Below, in pieces: positions 1-11,716 of a stretch of DNA of 64,000 nucleotides; positions within the stretch are counted from its first letter, which is position 1; each line of letters starts with the position of its first letter. The notes beneath the pieces were generated by a model, which was given only the letters and a program-made list of their open reading frames with translations, did no database searches and was not told the DNA's origin. Source of the DNA: Kudoa neothunni (Eukaryota; Cnidaria); NCBI GenBank assembly GCA_964304625.1, contig OZ199838.1, positions 13,268,001 to 13,332,000 on the forward strand. Reading direction: 5' to 3'. Both the position numbers and the translations under genes were made by a program.

Positions 1-3000
1 GTGTATATCATAACGTTAACATTTTTCGAAACGACGCATAAATCAAATTCTTTACTAAGTTTATGACAACCAAAGTAACGAGTGCCAAGCAATAAAATTT
101 TTCGATTACACATTGAAATAGAGTGGATGGTATTAGAGTTGAGAAAAATTCTTTAGGTGATCATTCATAAAATTAGTAGCGATATGTATTGTTAGCTTGA
201 AACGTTTACATATTGATCAAATACATGGCGAATATTAGCAATACAAGTACAACCAAATGCTAATCTTCCTGGATATTGCGAGCCGAAAAACGTATCAACG
301 GATTAACACGATGCTATTGGAAAATTTTGAATGTTAAAAGCATAAACACACATCATCAGCATATTTTTTTGGTAATCTTTAATAGTAAAATTTCATGATT
401 TATTGTTATCTCACACGAGGGAACTGATGTTTTTAGCGATGTAGGATCTAGTTGCTTGACAAAATAAACATTTTGATACTAATTGAAAAATCCTTTTAAG
501 CTCTTCCGCTCACAACAACATTGCATCTCAAGAAACTTATTCAGTATATAGCCTCAGGAAATTGGACAAATAAAGGTCAAGATCCAAGATCGGTTAATGA
601 TAATAGACGATCACAAACTGCGAACTCGTACAAACAACAGTCTCCAAAACTTGGAGGTTAACTGAGTTAACTCATGCCATTTAAAAGGCTAAGCACTGCA
701 GCTACCAAATTTACTTGATTGGAGGAGTTCACCCTCAGACCAACACCACTTCGGCCATTCTTCAGCGACGATTCAACGAAGAATCTTCGGCATTTAACGT
801 TAATCCTCTGGGGAGATTTAATCCGATCCGATGGTCAATAACATCATTTGAAGTGTTAAGCTTTCTCATTTATACAAAATGAAACGTCAACAGAACTAAT
901 ACAATCTGAGTCACTGATTTATAGGAAATTATACAATTATCAAGCTTGATATGTTAATCTCAATACTAATCTGATAATTGGCGATTATGAACCCTATAAG
1001 CCTGTTAATAGCGTAGTACATTATGGAATTGGCATAATTAAAAACCTATATAAGGTATTTGGGTCACGCTAAATGATGCTTAATTAGTTCCAATAAATTA
1101 ATCTCTATAACTAATAAATATAATTGCTCGTACACTTATTACACATTTATTCCGATGAAATAATTTATCGGCTGTTTACATTCAACTCTATATAATACAT
1201 TAATCTTGTTGAAAATATAACCTTCTATATGAAGGTATTATTACTTCATCAATCTAGCAATTGAACAAAAATGTCAATTATGGTAAACTATTTAATATTG
1301 CAAAGTCTCGATAGAGCGAAGTTTATCGGAGCTTAGGATTTACTACGCTAAATTATGTATCGTTGGTACGTAATCCCCTCAGTATCATTTAAAATGATGT
1401 AATAAAGGTTGAAAATGATAGGATGCACTTAAAATGAGTACGCGATTATTCTTTCTTCTTATTTGAACTATTATTTAGCATAGGTAATAGAATTGTTTAT
1501 TAGATTAGAATAATTAAAAATACATTCTTAGGATTATATGATGGAAAAATAATCTGGAATTGTTGTATAAATGATATTTTTTGATATAATATTTATATCC
1601 TTTTGAATTGGGATAAAATTTAGTAAATTGTCAGTTCTATGGAATTATAAATATTATTTTATAATTTACTAATTTTCTACGCCATATGGAAACATTTTTT
1701 TATATATAGACCTCTTAGATTTCAAAAAAGTTCACCTTACTATTTAATTTTGATACGGCGTATACTGTAAAATGTCCAAGGTGGTGGCTATCTGCATGGA
1801 TGGTAATATCTCTTAGAATACGCGAGATATTAAAAAATTTGATTTTATTGATATATTAGTTTATATTTTTCATAAAAAATTTTATAAATTTGTTAAAATT
1901 GTTGAAGTGGAAAATTTGTGTATTAGAACTTGTATTTTTACGATTTCTCTATGCGAAAATCATATTTTTCTTGATTTAATAATAGTATGTAATGATTATT
2001 TACGGTATCCTAACCCAACTAATTCATATTATCTAAAAAAACTTTACAGACTCTAATGAAGTATGCGTACCAGACTACTTTTCTCATTTAATTCCATTAT
2101 CTAAAAATAATGGAAAAAACTGAGACTGCCGAACCACCACTTATTTTTTTAATGCGACTATGTTTGTATCCATCTACTGCCGGCATTCTAATAATGTCGA
2201 CATTTTATACTAGTTTGTTTGAAAAAATTTTCTCGATTTATTAAAATTACAATTTTATTAACTATTAAAGGATAACCTTGGGCTTCACATACCACCTTTA
2301 TATTATTAAGTTTATAAATTTTGTTGTTAAGCATGTTATATTTTGTGCATATTCGCCAAAATTTCATCTACATCTAAAAAAGCATTATCTACCGACCAAC
2401 ATAATAAAATTAGTTGAAAGTTTGACGAAATTACACAGAATACACCAGGTTTTACACCAAAATAATAGAAAAGTGAGTGCGCGAATCCAATGGTTGGCAG
2501 TTAAGGGTTACGTTAAATTAATGGTAAATTTTTATATCAATAATAAATAAAAATTCTATTAAATAAAAATTTTAATTTAATTCTTATTAAACGATTTTTT
2601 GGAGAGCCAACAACAGTTACTCTACTCATCTTCTGCCTTCCTATAATATTTATTTCGGATAATTCCACCCAAATAATATTAGATGCTTAGGGTGACAGAT
2701 AAGTAAAGTATTGTTGCATATTTCGCTGTTAAATGGGATATGGTATCTCAAGACTTTAAAAATTTGGTAGTCATTACATTTTGTTCTTTCAATTCTCATA
2801 GATTTCCAGTTATAGAAGAAGAATATGAAGAATCTTGCATTGTTGAAAATTGTTTAACAACATCTTTAATTTTGCTTTTTATTGATCCCAATCTATAATT
2901 TTTTTGGTTGTTATAATAATTTTCAGCAGAGCTTAAGCTAATGATCCATTTATTTATGGTTAGGTTCTTATTTTGGTCAAAATAAATATTGAGATTGGAG

Positions 3001-3762
3001 ATTCCGTGCCCGTACAATTTATCACGTAAGGAATCAAATTAATTTTTACTGGCACTGTAAATTATTTTATTGAAAATTTTCATAACAAATATTCTTTTCT
3101 CTGAATTTATTCCACACTTTCCTAATTAACTTTGCATTCGAATATTTGAGAGAAATTAAACCTACGTGGCTTTGCCGAAAAAAATACGTACTATCGGTTA
3201 TTCACATGATATAATAGATTGATGATTTCCTGGTTTAATCAAAAAATATTTTGAGATTAAAAGTTAGAATAATGTCCGTAATCTAACTTTGCCACGACAA
3301 TAAAACCGATCCTGTTGATTATTTTAGTTTTTTGTATTTATCATTGTTTCATCACCAGTAGGTTATTTTCGGTCCTCTAGTTGTTAAAAATAATAGTTGC
3401 CGTAATATACTATTGAAATAGCAGTTAACCCCTTGCAGTTATTTCAACAGGTCATACCTTTTAATTGATATAGTAAAGCATGCTTTATGTAGGGTAAAAT
3501 TTTAGTGTGACAACTATGTTTTTTATCGATTGTCATATTTCATCCTTAGCGACTTCCTATTATTAATTCAATTCCTGTAAGAATAGGTTTTCCATATTTT
3601 ATACCAGCATTATATGATTAATTTAGCGGTTGTATAAATTTAATTAAAAAATAATTTGTTGGACGAAATCCAGTCATTCCTAGAATTAAATATTAAAAAA
3701 ATATCACGCTAATTTAATTTAAAAAATTTAGAATTAATTTACGAACTAATTATAATCTTTAA
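1..3762. other. Intergenic stretch without supported gene
   Basis: I see no conserved protein, splice-consistent gene or terminal repeat here. Two open frames of 90 and 73 codons (2278-2550 forward, 2796-3017 reverse) have AT-driven composition and resemble no family I know. The stretch is probably old, eroded repeat sequence. Confidence 0.5.
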
Positions 3763-4930
3763 TCTCCAAGCACGTCAAAATCGTCTATACACCACGTAGT
3801 TTTTGGAGTCCCATGTATCCCACTTTTTTATTGTTTATTTTGTTTTATAAAATCATATTGGTTCACATTTTATAGTAAAAAATAATTCTATTGAATGAAT
3901 AAGGAAGAAACCTACGAATACTGCAAAATCGATGTCTCTCAATTGTGCCCGATGATTCGAACTGTATTTTTTCTACGATTATATTGGAATTAAGTTAGTT
4001 TTCGTACTCATAAAAATATATATTTACGTTAATTAACCATAATAAACTATTTGGGAGGAAAAGTACTTGTACAGCTTTACATGTAACTCAATATACAATA
4101 CGTAAAGTAGTCGTTAATTAATTATTAAAATTGGCCAGTTTTATTAACTTTTAATTTATATATTTCATACAAAAATTTGTTATTCTTTATGGATTCATAA
4201 AGAACGACATGCATTATTCACCCTCTCGGTAGCTGAAAAGTCTATACCGTCCAAATAAAAATGGGGTTGAAATGTACTCCGCGTTCTCATTTCATAAAAT
4301 TGTTTTAAATAAAAGTTAATATCGATAGAAAAAATATGAGGAAAATTCTTCGTTTGAATTATGCATAAACGATCAATTATTAAGGTTATGTACATGTTGA
4401 TACGTTACTTTGGAATATGATTGTGTGTATTTCTAGGTTTATTTCGGTGGTTTTTTTATTCGGCGAATAATTTAACTACTTTATGTTAATTTATCTTCTT
4501 ATAACCAACACGATATAATATTCCGAAGAAACACACAAAATGATAGTAAACAGTGATTATTTCATAAAACAGTTATCACGTGTTTTTTAAATGCCCTCCA
4601 CAATACGAACCTATGCAAAATGATGAACGTTCATCATAAATTGAATAATCCGCATATGAGTCATCATAATCTGAGGAGCTATGGTTGTATTCAGACAAAG
4701 ATGACATGATCATATCGACATCGCGCACGTGGGTGGGCATAACTTGCGTGGTATTTAGTTATTTTTTTAATATTTACTCGATAGAATTCTTCAAAACTTT
4801 AAAAATTTGTATACAATATTGTTTACTTATATTTAATAAAGGAAAATCGTGGGGTCCATTGAACCCCAAAGACGACGTGGTGTAAGTAATTGTTATTTTA
4901 CGCTGGAAAAAAATTTCCCATTATTTTTTA
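3763..4930 (-). mobile_element. Decayed piggyBac-like element
   Basis: The left end is a TTAA (3759-3762) followed by TCTCCAAGCACGTC. This matches the CCCTCCAAGCA end of the piggyBac at 57,161-63,871, and the next bases ACACCACGTAG and a GGAGTCCC motif match its subterminal region. Near the right side, 4853-4868 has the inverted GGGGTCC...ACCCC palindrome, followed by the reversed ACACCACGTCGTC motif. Between them, on the reverse strand at about 4590-4720, an open stretch rich in Ser, Asp and Tyr resembles the acidic N-terminus typical of piggyBac transposases. The catalytic region is no longer recognisable. The right boundary is approximate because no clean TTAA is seen there. Confidence 0.55.
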
Positions 4931-5793
4931 ACAAATGTTATGAAAATATATTGCATTTTGGAGGAATAATATTGGTTGTTAACCTATTTTGAATTACAGA
5001 TGATCTGTAGATGACTGAGACATTTGCGTTTAGGTCCAATGGACCATACTCAGGCTTGGAAGATTAATCGGAAAATGCGGCCACTATTCTGCATTTTAAC
5101 CTATTTTGAAGACTTTTACCTTCTTATAGTCATAAGAATATTATAAAACGTTTCACTTAATATAAACTTTGATTACGTCGTATTGACGAAAGTGCGTACT
5201 ATAAGTTGGTTGCTGTACAAAAGAGTTAAATGATGGAACAACCCAACTTACGAGCATGATTTGCAGATGTGCACAAATTAAATTCTAATGATATGAGGAT
5301 GGCTAAAACGACTGAGACGTACACAATTATATTTTATTAATTAATGTTTAAGTTAGAAATTTTTCTTTCCAGTACCAGATATAGGGTGCCTAGCAACACA
5401 ACTAACAAACTGGTTAGAAAATCACCCTAAATACCTATACATAAAATAAAATTGGAATTAAGTCAATCCAAAGCTACTGGGATATGCTAACCTAATTTTA
5501 TCATTGTTTATTGAATAATGATGACATATGTTAGCATCTGCAAACAAAAAAATTGAATAAGCCAAACTGGTTGCTGAGTAATGCGTAATTTTTAAATGGG
5601 ATGCGCACTCATTAAGTTGCCAAATATTAATCTTTAAATCTCTAAAAAAATAAAATTTTCGGAGTACATCCCCAATAACAACCGGTATAAAAATCAGTTT
5701 TATTTAAACTTAATAACACAATATAAATGAAGGCATAGGTGTAGGTGATAGAAACAGAGGGAATAAATGGAAAATTGATCGTTATTTTTATCT

Positions 5794-6980
5794 ATGTTGA
5801 ACGAGATAAGTGAAGACAATAGAAACTCTAATAACGTCACCTCAAACAAATTTACTAAAAAAAAATCTCACGGAAGAGAAATATTTATCTTTGGATCTAT
5901 CGCAGCTGCAACTGCCAAAACAGTGATAGCTCCGCTGGAGAGAACAAAAATAATGATTCAAAGTAGAACAGTGATAGATATCCATTTGGTTAACCTTCGA
6001 GTTTTTAGCTTCATCCAAAGATTTCACTTTTCAAGTTAATACGTTTTAGAACAAACAAATATTGACATGAAATTAATAGAGGATATTTTGTATTTTAAAA
6101 TCAACAGTGAATGACTTGGGCTATAAAGGACTATGGAAAGGTCATTCAGCGAATTTGGTTAGAGTTATCCCTTATGGTGGGATTCAATTTTTAACATTTG
6201 ATACCATGAAAAATTTGTGTATTTCTACAAAAGGACGACCAATTGACCCAACAAAGTAACTCATTTTAATCATTTATAAAAACTTTTTAGTTTTTCGCTT
6301 TTACTGTGGCTTGAATGTTTGATTTGTTGATAGTTTCGGCAAATTGGAGCCTTCAGAAAGATTGTTGTGCGGGTGTGTCACTGGAATTGTTAGCACCGGA
6401 CTCACCTATCCCCTTGATCTAATTAGAACTCGAATGGCGATCACTGATTATTGCGGGTAATATGATATAATTGAGCCATTGTAGCTTTATACTATTTAGC
6501 TTCAAGAGTGTAAACAAAACAGTAAAAATAACCTTAAAAAAAGAAGGTGTATTTGGATTGTATAGAGGTTTGACTGTGAGTCTAATTGGAATATTGCCAT
6601 ATGCTGGTGTGTCATTTTTTACCTTTGAAACACTTAAAACCAAAATTTTAAGTGGCAAACAAATACATCATGATTCGAACCAAAATAATCTTACCACATC
6701 TGAAAGACTGTTATGTGGGGGTTTGGCGGGACTTATCGCCCAATCAACTAGTTATCCATTTGATATCATCCGCAGATTATTGCAATTCGACTGTTGTGTA
6801 CTGAAAAATGAATACAAATTTATAAGAACGATTCACGCTGTTAGATATGTTTATTATTCACAAGGTTTTGTGAACGGTTTCTATAAAGGACTGAGCATAA
6901 ATTGGATAAAGGGACCAATAGCTTCAGCCACCAGCTTTACGGTGTTCGAAACTCTCAAACAACAATTTTGTGTTTTATAA
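5794..6980 (+). CDS. SLC25A42: Mitochondrial coenzyme A carrier, SLC25A42 type
   Basis: This is a mitochondrial solute carrier whose closest remembered match is SLC25A42, which exchanges coenzyme A and adenosine 3',5'-diphosphate across the inner membrane. Model: join(5794..5962, 6009..6034, 6080..6255, 6334..6456, 6500..6980), 324 residues, against 318 in human. Introns are 46, 45, 78 and 43 bp, and all are GT-AG. The 26 bp second exon (SSKDFTFQ) was placed because it restores the SSKRFS stretch of the family and keeps the spacing to LWKG. All three carrier repeats are present, with the signatures PLERTK, PLDLIR and PFDIIR. Also conserved are RVIPYGGIQF, GILPYAGVSFFTFETLK and GLSINWIKGPIA. 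No frame break is seen. The start is the first ATG of the open frame, and the next ATGs fall inside repeat 1. A possible AATAAA lies at about 7220. A related carrier such as SLC25A16 is less likely, given the match along the whole length. Confidence 0.85.
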
Positions 6981-7469
6981 TTTTTTATATGCTTCGAAAA
7001 AATTTTTTGTTATTTATAGCTATATGGGAAAATTTTTGCGATTTAGGCACATTTTAAAACATTTTTAACATTATACGTGGATGTCACTATTTTGGATAAT
7101 GTTAGAAATTGTTAGAAACTAGAACGATCCATTTAATATTATCGATGGAAATGTTATTATTAGAAACTATACTCAATGCTGAGCGTTATTATTAGAGTAA
7201 TCTCAATCAGACCAATTTCAATAAAGTCATACGCTTTTATCCAAATACCTTGGTCATAGGTAATTTTGGTAGATTTTCGGACGAATGTAAATAAATTTGT
7301 TAATATTTTGAATACGGAGATTATTTTAAAATTACAATAATAAGAATGAAAAAAGTTTAATTCCCCAAATTGCATATTGATATATTTTTCAATTTCATAT
7401 GTTTATTATATAAGATACATTGATATCTAACATTCTGTGGCGAGCACGCAAAACTTTGTTTAAGCGCAA

Positions 7470-8330
7470 GCATGGAGTCCAATAGAACCTGCTGAGAAAA
7501 TTGATCTAATACATACATAAACATATATACATTATTTTAACACAAATTTCAAGTTTTATATTATATTTTGCGAGTGGTTATATAGCATTGAATTTTACTC
7601 GTTGAAATTGTTGCTTCCACTGATATATCATCTTTTGAAATGTATATAAAAAATTATATAAAAACTATTGATTACTTTTCCTATAAAATTGTGGATGTGG
7701 CAGTTACATCGCTAAAGGCTCATCTATTTTGAGTAGAGTTCATTGAATGATCAGAATCATCGTTATAATATAATCATGTTTGATAGCCTGAATCTACTAT
7801 TGCTGAATTTTCAACTAGAACAAAAAATTACAATCATTATATGCCAAAATTTCCGCATATTAGTTTACTTTTCCTTATTTACTTGAAAAAATAATGTAAT
7901 TCAACAAATTCGTTCCAACCGTAAAAATCAAATTCAATGCAACCCAATACTCTTGTGAAATTTGATTGGAACTTCTTCGAATGTTTATTTAGTACGAACA
8001 ATAATCGTTGTAGTATTTCTTCAGGGATGAAAAGATCCTAAATATGGGAGTCACTGAAAATATTATCTGGGATTCTTATCGGATTTTGTTCCTTGACCAT
8101 GCCTTGCTTTCTTTTTTTTAAATCCCACAGGGTGTTTATATCATTCATAATTTGTGCCATATCACTTTGTGGTTATTTTTGAATTTACATTACTCGAAGC
8201 TTCATCTGTATCTTATTCTTTATCACTTTGTGAAAATTCGTAACTAAGATTCTCACATTTATCGTCAATCAAAACGTCAGAGTCAAAATCGAAGTTTAAT
8301 CAATCATCATTATGAATTTTAAAGAAATAT
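7470..8330 (-). mobile_element. Possible piggyBac relic
   Basis: Around 7470-7490 the bases GGAGTCCAATAGAACC resemble the GGGTCCAATGGACCC palindrome found near the ends of the piggyBac at 59,172-61,516. On the reverse strand, 8170-8300 reads as an acidic stretch (FDFDSDVLIDDKCENL...) of the kind that opens piggyBac transposases. No catalytic motif or TTAA-flanked end could be found. Call and limits are tentative. Confidence 0.3.
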
Positions 8331-8716
8331 TTGGGCCTATAGAATTGTTATATATTAGACAAAAATACAACAAAACTATGATCTTGGAGCGCAATATGTG
8401 TTCGAGCAAGAGTTATTTCGTATGGAAAATCATGTGCCCGAAGAGTTAATATTTAATTTTTCTGCAAAATTATTAATTTCTGACATAAAAATTAACTTTT
8501 TATTGTTTTCAGAAATATCGGTTATTTGCTTCTAACTTAACTTCTATAATACCGTTTGAAAAAATTGAGAGGTATGAATTTTTGCATTTAAGAGTTCAAA
8601 TACGCTTTTTGCTCCACGTAAAAGATTATACAATAGAGCCAACAAATAAAATCTTCTAGCTATAATGAATTTCTACGATATTAATATCTTCCGAATTTAA
8701 ATTTATATTATTAGAC

Positions 8717-9914
8717 GGCAGTGGCTATTACCAAGGGAATCAATTTCTCTGTAATTATTATCTATGTTAAATAATTAATTTCACATTATTGATATTTATA
8801 TTTTTCTCTATTAAATTAAAAAAAATTGAGATGGTTATAAATTTATGAATAATAGACGGCTAATAACATAAATGTTAGCGAATTTAATAGACCAACACAA
8901 TATTAACGCTGAATTAATTATAAATATTAATCATTTCTAATTTATTGCTTTGAGTCGTACAATGTAAACAGAACTCCGCGTGTTTTACGAGCTTGGTTGA
9001 ACTACAATGATTGGTCCGAATTCAGACAATTTTTATGTTGGAATGAAATTTGACACCTTTGAAAGTTTAAAATTTTATATTCAAGTGTATGAGAAAAGTC
9101 ATTCTGTGAATCTAAAGATTCGAGATTCAAGAAGAATTGATGCAGTACAAAACGAGGTTAATCGAATTATTATAAAAACGATAGTGCATGACGAAATAAC
9201 TTACGTATGCTACTTTGGAGCCCATTTCCGAAACAGAGGTAAAGGCAAACGCAAAAAATTCCTTTAAGGGAGAAATCTGTTGGGAGACCAAAGGAATACG
9301 TTTTAACCATTATTGGATACAAAAAGAGAACCAAATTTTCTTAAATCTCGCATTATTTATTTTACTGGGATAGAAATTGTTTTTCTTGTTATATTCATCT
9401 AATTTCTTAAAAAATGACTTAATTATGATTAGTTTTCTCAAAATTCGTGTCTATATTGAAATTTAAAGCGAAAAATTCACATTGTTTCTGTGAAATTCGG
9501 TGAGCATATTTTATATTGAAGTTCATAACTTAAGAATAGAATGCATTAAATCATATAATTTAATTACTGTAAAAATTGGGAATAAATTAGATTACACGAG
9601 TTTGAATACATCATGTGGAGGAGCGCGCTTCTAGAGTAATGCTAGACTTATGCAAAAACACACAAAATTCTACGACCTTGACCTTATTATTGACAGAAAA
9701 CGGTGTAATATAATTTTGATCGTGATATAAACTAAGATTAAGAAATTATTCATCTAAATATGGAAAGCAATCAATATCTAAAAAAAGATATTCTCAATTT
9801 TTACCTAATTCTAAAATTTAATAGAGAAAAATATAAATATTAATAATGTGAAATTAATTATTTGATATAGATAATAATTACAGAGAAATTGATTCCGTGG
9901 TAATAGCCAGTGCC
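8717..9914 (+). mobile_element. Mutator-like element with ~100 bp terminal inverted repeats
   Basis: The ends are inverted copies of each other. GGCAGTGGCTATTACC opens the left side at 8717, and its complement GGTAATAGCCAGTGCC closes the right side at 9914. The match continues for about 100 bp inwards on each side (to about 8815 and from about 9815). The flanks TTATTAGAC (8708-8716) and TTATTAAAA (9915-9923) match at 7 of 9 positions, which fits the 9 bp target duplication typical of Mutator-like elements. Inside is only the N-terminal part of a transposase (9007-9345). The element is therefore an internally deleted, 1.2 kb copy that could only move with help. It shares its protein family with the relic at 55,490-57,030. 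Confidence 0.8.
9007..9345 (+). pseudogene. N-terminal fragment of ZSWIM3-like Mutator transposase
   Basis: The frame begins MIGPNSDNFYVGMKFDTFES and runs 86 codons to a stop at 9267. The following bases in another frame continue plausibly (REKSVGRPKEYVLTII) to about 9345. A short N-terminal DNA-binding-like domain with the pattern F-F-S-E-L/F-Y...RDSR...YVCYFG...RGKGKR is known from ZSWIM3-type Mutator-like transposases. The same pattern recurs at 55,490-55,690. The DDE catalytic domain and the SWIM zinc finger are absent. The fragment lies between the terminal inverted repeats of the element that carries it. Confidence 0.6.
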
Positions 9915-10229
9915 TTATTAAAATAATTAATTTACATTAATGAACTTGGTTTAATCCTTTTCATTTAAAAATAGTTGAACAGGATTCGGCATAAAACGAT
10001 TATTGTGCATTTAATCAATGTCTTATTTTTATTTACCGCCACAGGAAAAGAAATATTATTCAATTTATTAAATCAATTAATACGTAAACCGTTTTAATTT
10101 GAGTGGAAATTACAGGGGAGAGTTATTAAATCATTCGCATATACGTTTCTATGGTTTGTTGTTGAATTGTTGATTTCCGAAGGAGTTATTTGTAAACCAA
10201 GTTGTAAAAAAATTTTTTTAATTTTTTCG

Positions 10230-10790
10230 TAAATATATGCTATACTCAGTATAGAAACTCTATCCCCATCTTATGCAAAGACTTTTCTGTCTCTTTGTTC
10301 ACAAAGTAAAACCCATTGCGAAACTTGTTAGGTAGTGGAGTTGCGGCCGGTTAGACCATCTCCATCAACTCTATAGGCACCGCAGGACGAGTAAAATATA
10401 CCCCCTATCCTGTTATCTTTCTGCGATAGTATGGGAGTTTAACCCATTAAACATCCTCGTTTACAGGTGTTTAGTACTATCACCCAGAAACCTATCCATA
10501 AATTTATGAGAACTTTGGCTCTACAAAGTTTAAGCCTGTTAGTGCATCTACAACAATTCAAACGTCTAATTCAACCTCCTCTACCAGATCGAACTATAAC
10601 TACAGATGAGATTACACTTATGGTGCAATCGCACGCTAACAATAACTCCCATCACCGGATAGAGACACACTCGTACGGAAACAGTAGACTGATAAGCGGT
10701 AGGAATCGAAAGCAGTACCTCCAGGTATTGAGTCCAGTCACCACACCGCTTGGTTATCTGTCTTCCGCTCATGCAAAATTATTGATGTCT
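10230..10790 (-). repeat. tRNA-derived SINE (family A), reverse strand
   Basis: On the reverse strand the head at about 10,760-10,700 looks like a tRNA promoter. A box-A-like ATAACCAAGCGG (10,757-10,746) is followed 34 bases later by CTTTCGATTCC (10,712-10,702), which keeps the TTCGANNCC core of box B. The spacing of about 56 bp from start to end is normal for an internal RNA polymerase III promoter. The 3' part (10,458-10,301, reverse) is about 70% identical to the tail of the repeat at 46,580-47,150, but the heads differ. The repeat is richer in GC than its surroundings. The open frame at 10,467-10,907 over it is a chance frame. Confidence 0.55.
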
Positions 10791-11716
10791 AAATTTCTGA
10801 ATTGGCGCCTCTTTATTATACTCATTACTAATCTCAATTTAAATTCACAACTTTTTTTTCTATCTGTAATAAACATAGATGTTTTATGTGGGTTTTATAG
10901 AAAATAATGATTTTAGACTATTTTTAAATAACCGCTGATAATTAGACTCTTCAGTAATGACCACAAATCAACAACAGTTGTGCAAAATTTATTTTTTTTT
11001 TAAATGAGAAAATAATTATTAAATAATAAAGCCGAATCTGGCTATGATGTCGTCCAAGTTTTGTTAATGAATACGAGACATGAATGTTGTTTTGATTTGA
11101 TTATATCACTAAGAAATCACATTATGAAATTAATTTGTTTTTAGTATGTAGTGAGTGTAAAGCCTGCTAGCTTACTTGATTGATTACTGGTCAAGGAAGA
11201 ATAAATGATGTGATAATCCACGAGGTTTTAGTAGTATAGATAATGATTATGTATTTCGAGGAGAGCACATTTGAAAATTGATCTTTCAAATCCTCATACC
11301 TAAACAAAGAAAAGTATAATTAAAGGGTTACGATTAAAAATGATGATTTTAGGAAAGGTTTCCACTGAATTGTAGATAATATAGTCAAAGTGCACTCTAT
11401 AATCAAATACATTATTTCGTGTGAACTCTAAGAATCTAACATAAACATTAAATAATTTTTAATCTATGTGTTTTTATTTAAATGAGACAATAACTGAAGA
11501 TTAAAATTTGTGCAATATGAATTCTGAACACAGAAAAAACACTCTAATCGGCTAATAATTATTGTTGTATAGATTTTATTTATATAGAAAGTGTTATGAA
11601 AATATTTAACCCAAAGTTACTTATTTCGAAGAGTGAGATTCCACAGTATGTAAAATTAGCATCGGTGAATTCGTTTCGGGTTATTTAGTATTGTAGCTCA
11701 TAGCTCGTAAACAAAA
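10791..11716. other. Intergenic, upstream of coiled-coil gene
   Basis: No gene or bounded repeat is recognised. This AT-rich sequence contains the presumed promoter and 5' untranslated region of the coiled-coil gene that follows. Confidence 0.4.

Noticed and set aside
2278-3017. Open frames of 90 and 73 codons near the left edge
   Set aside because: No recognisable domain, no splice partner and low-complexity AT-driven composition.
10467-10907. 146-codon forward frame as a gene
   Set aside because: It covers the antisense of a SINE and runs on into AT-rich sequence; no family resemblance or splice context.
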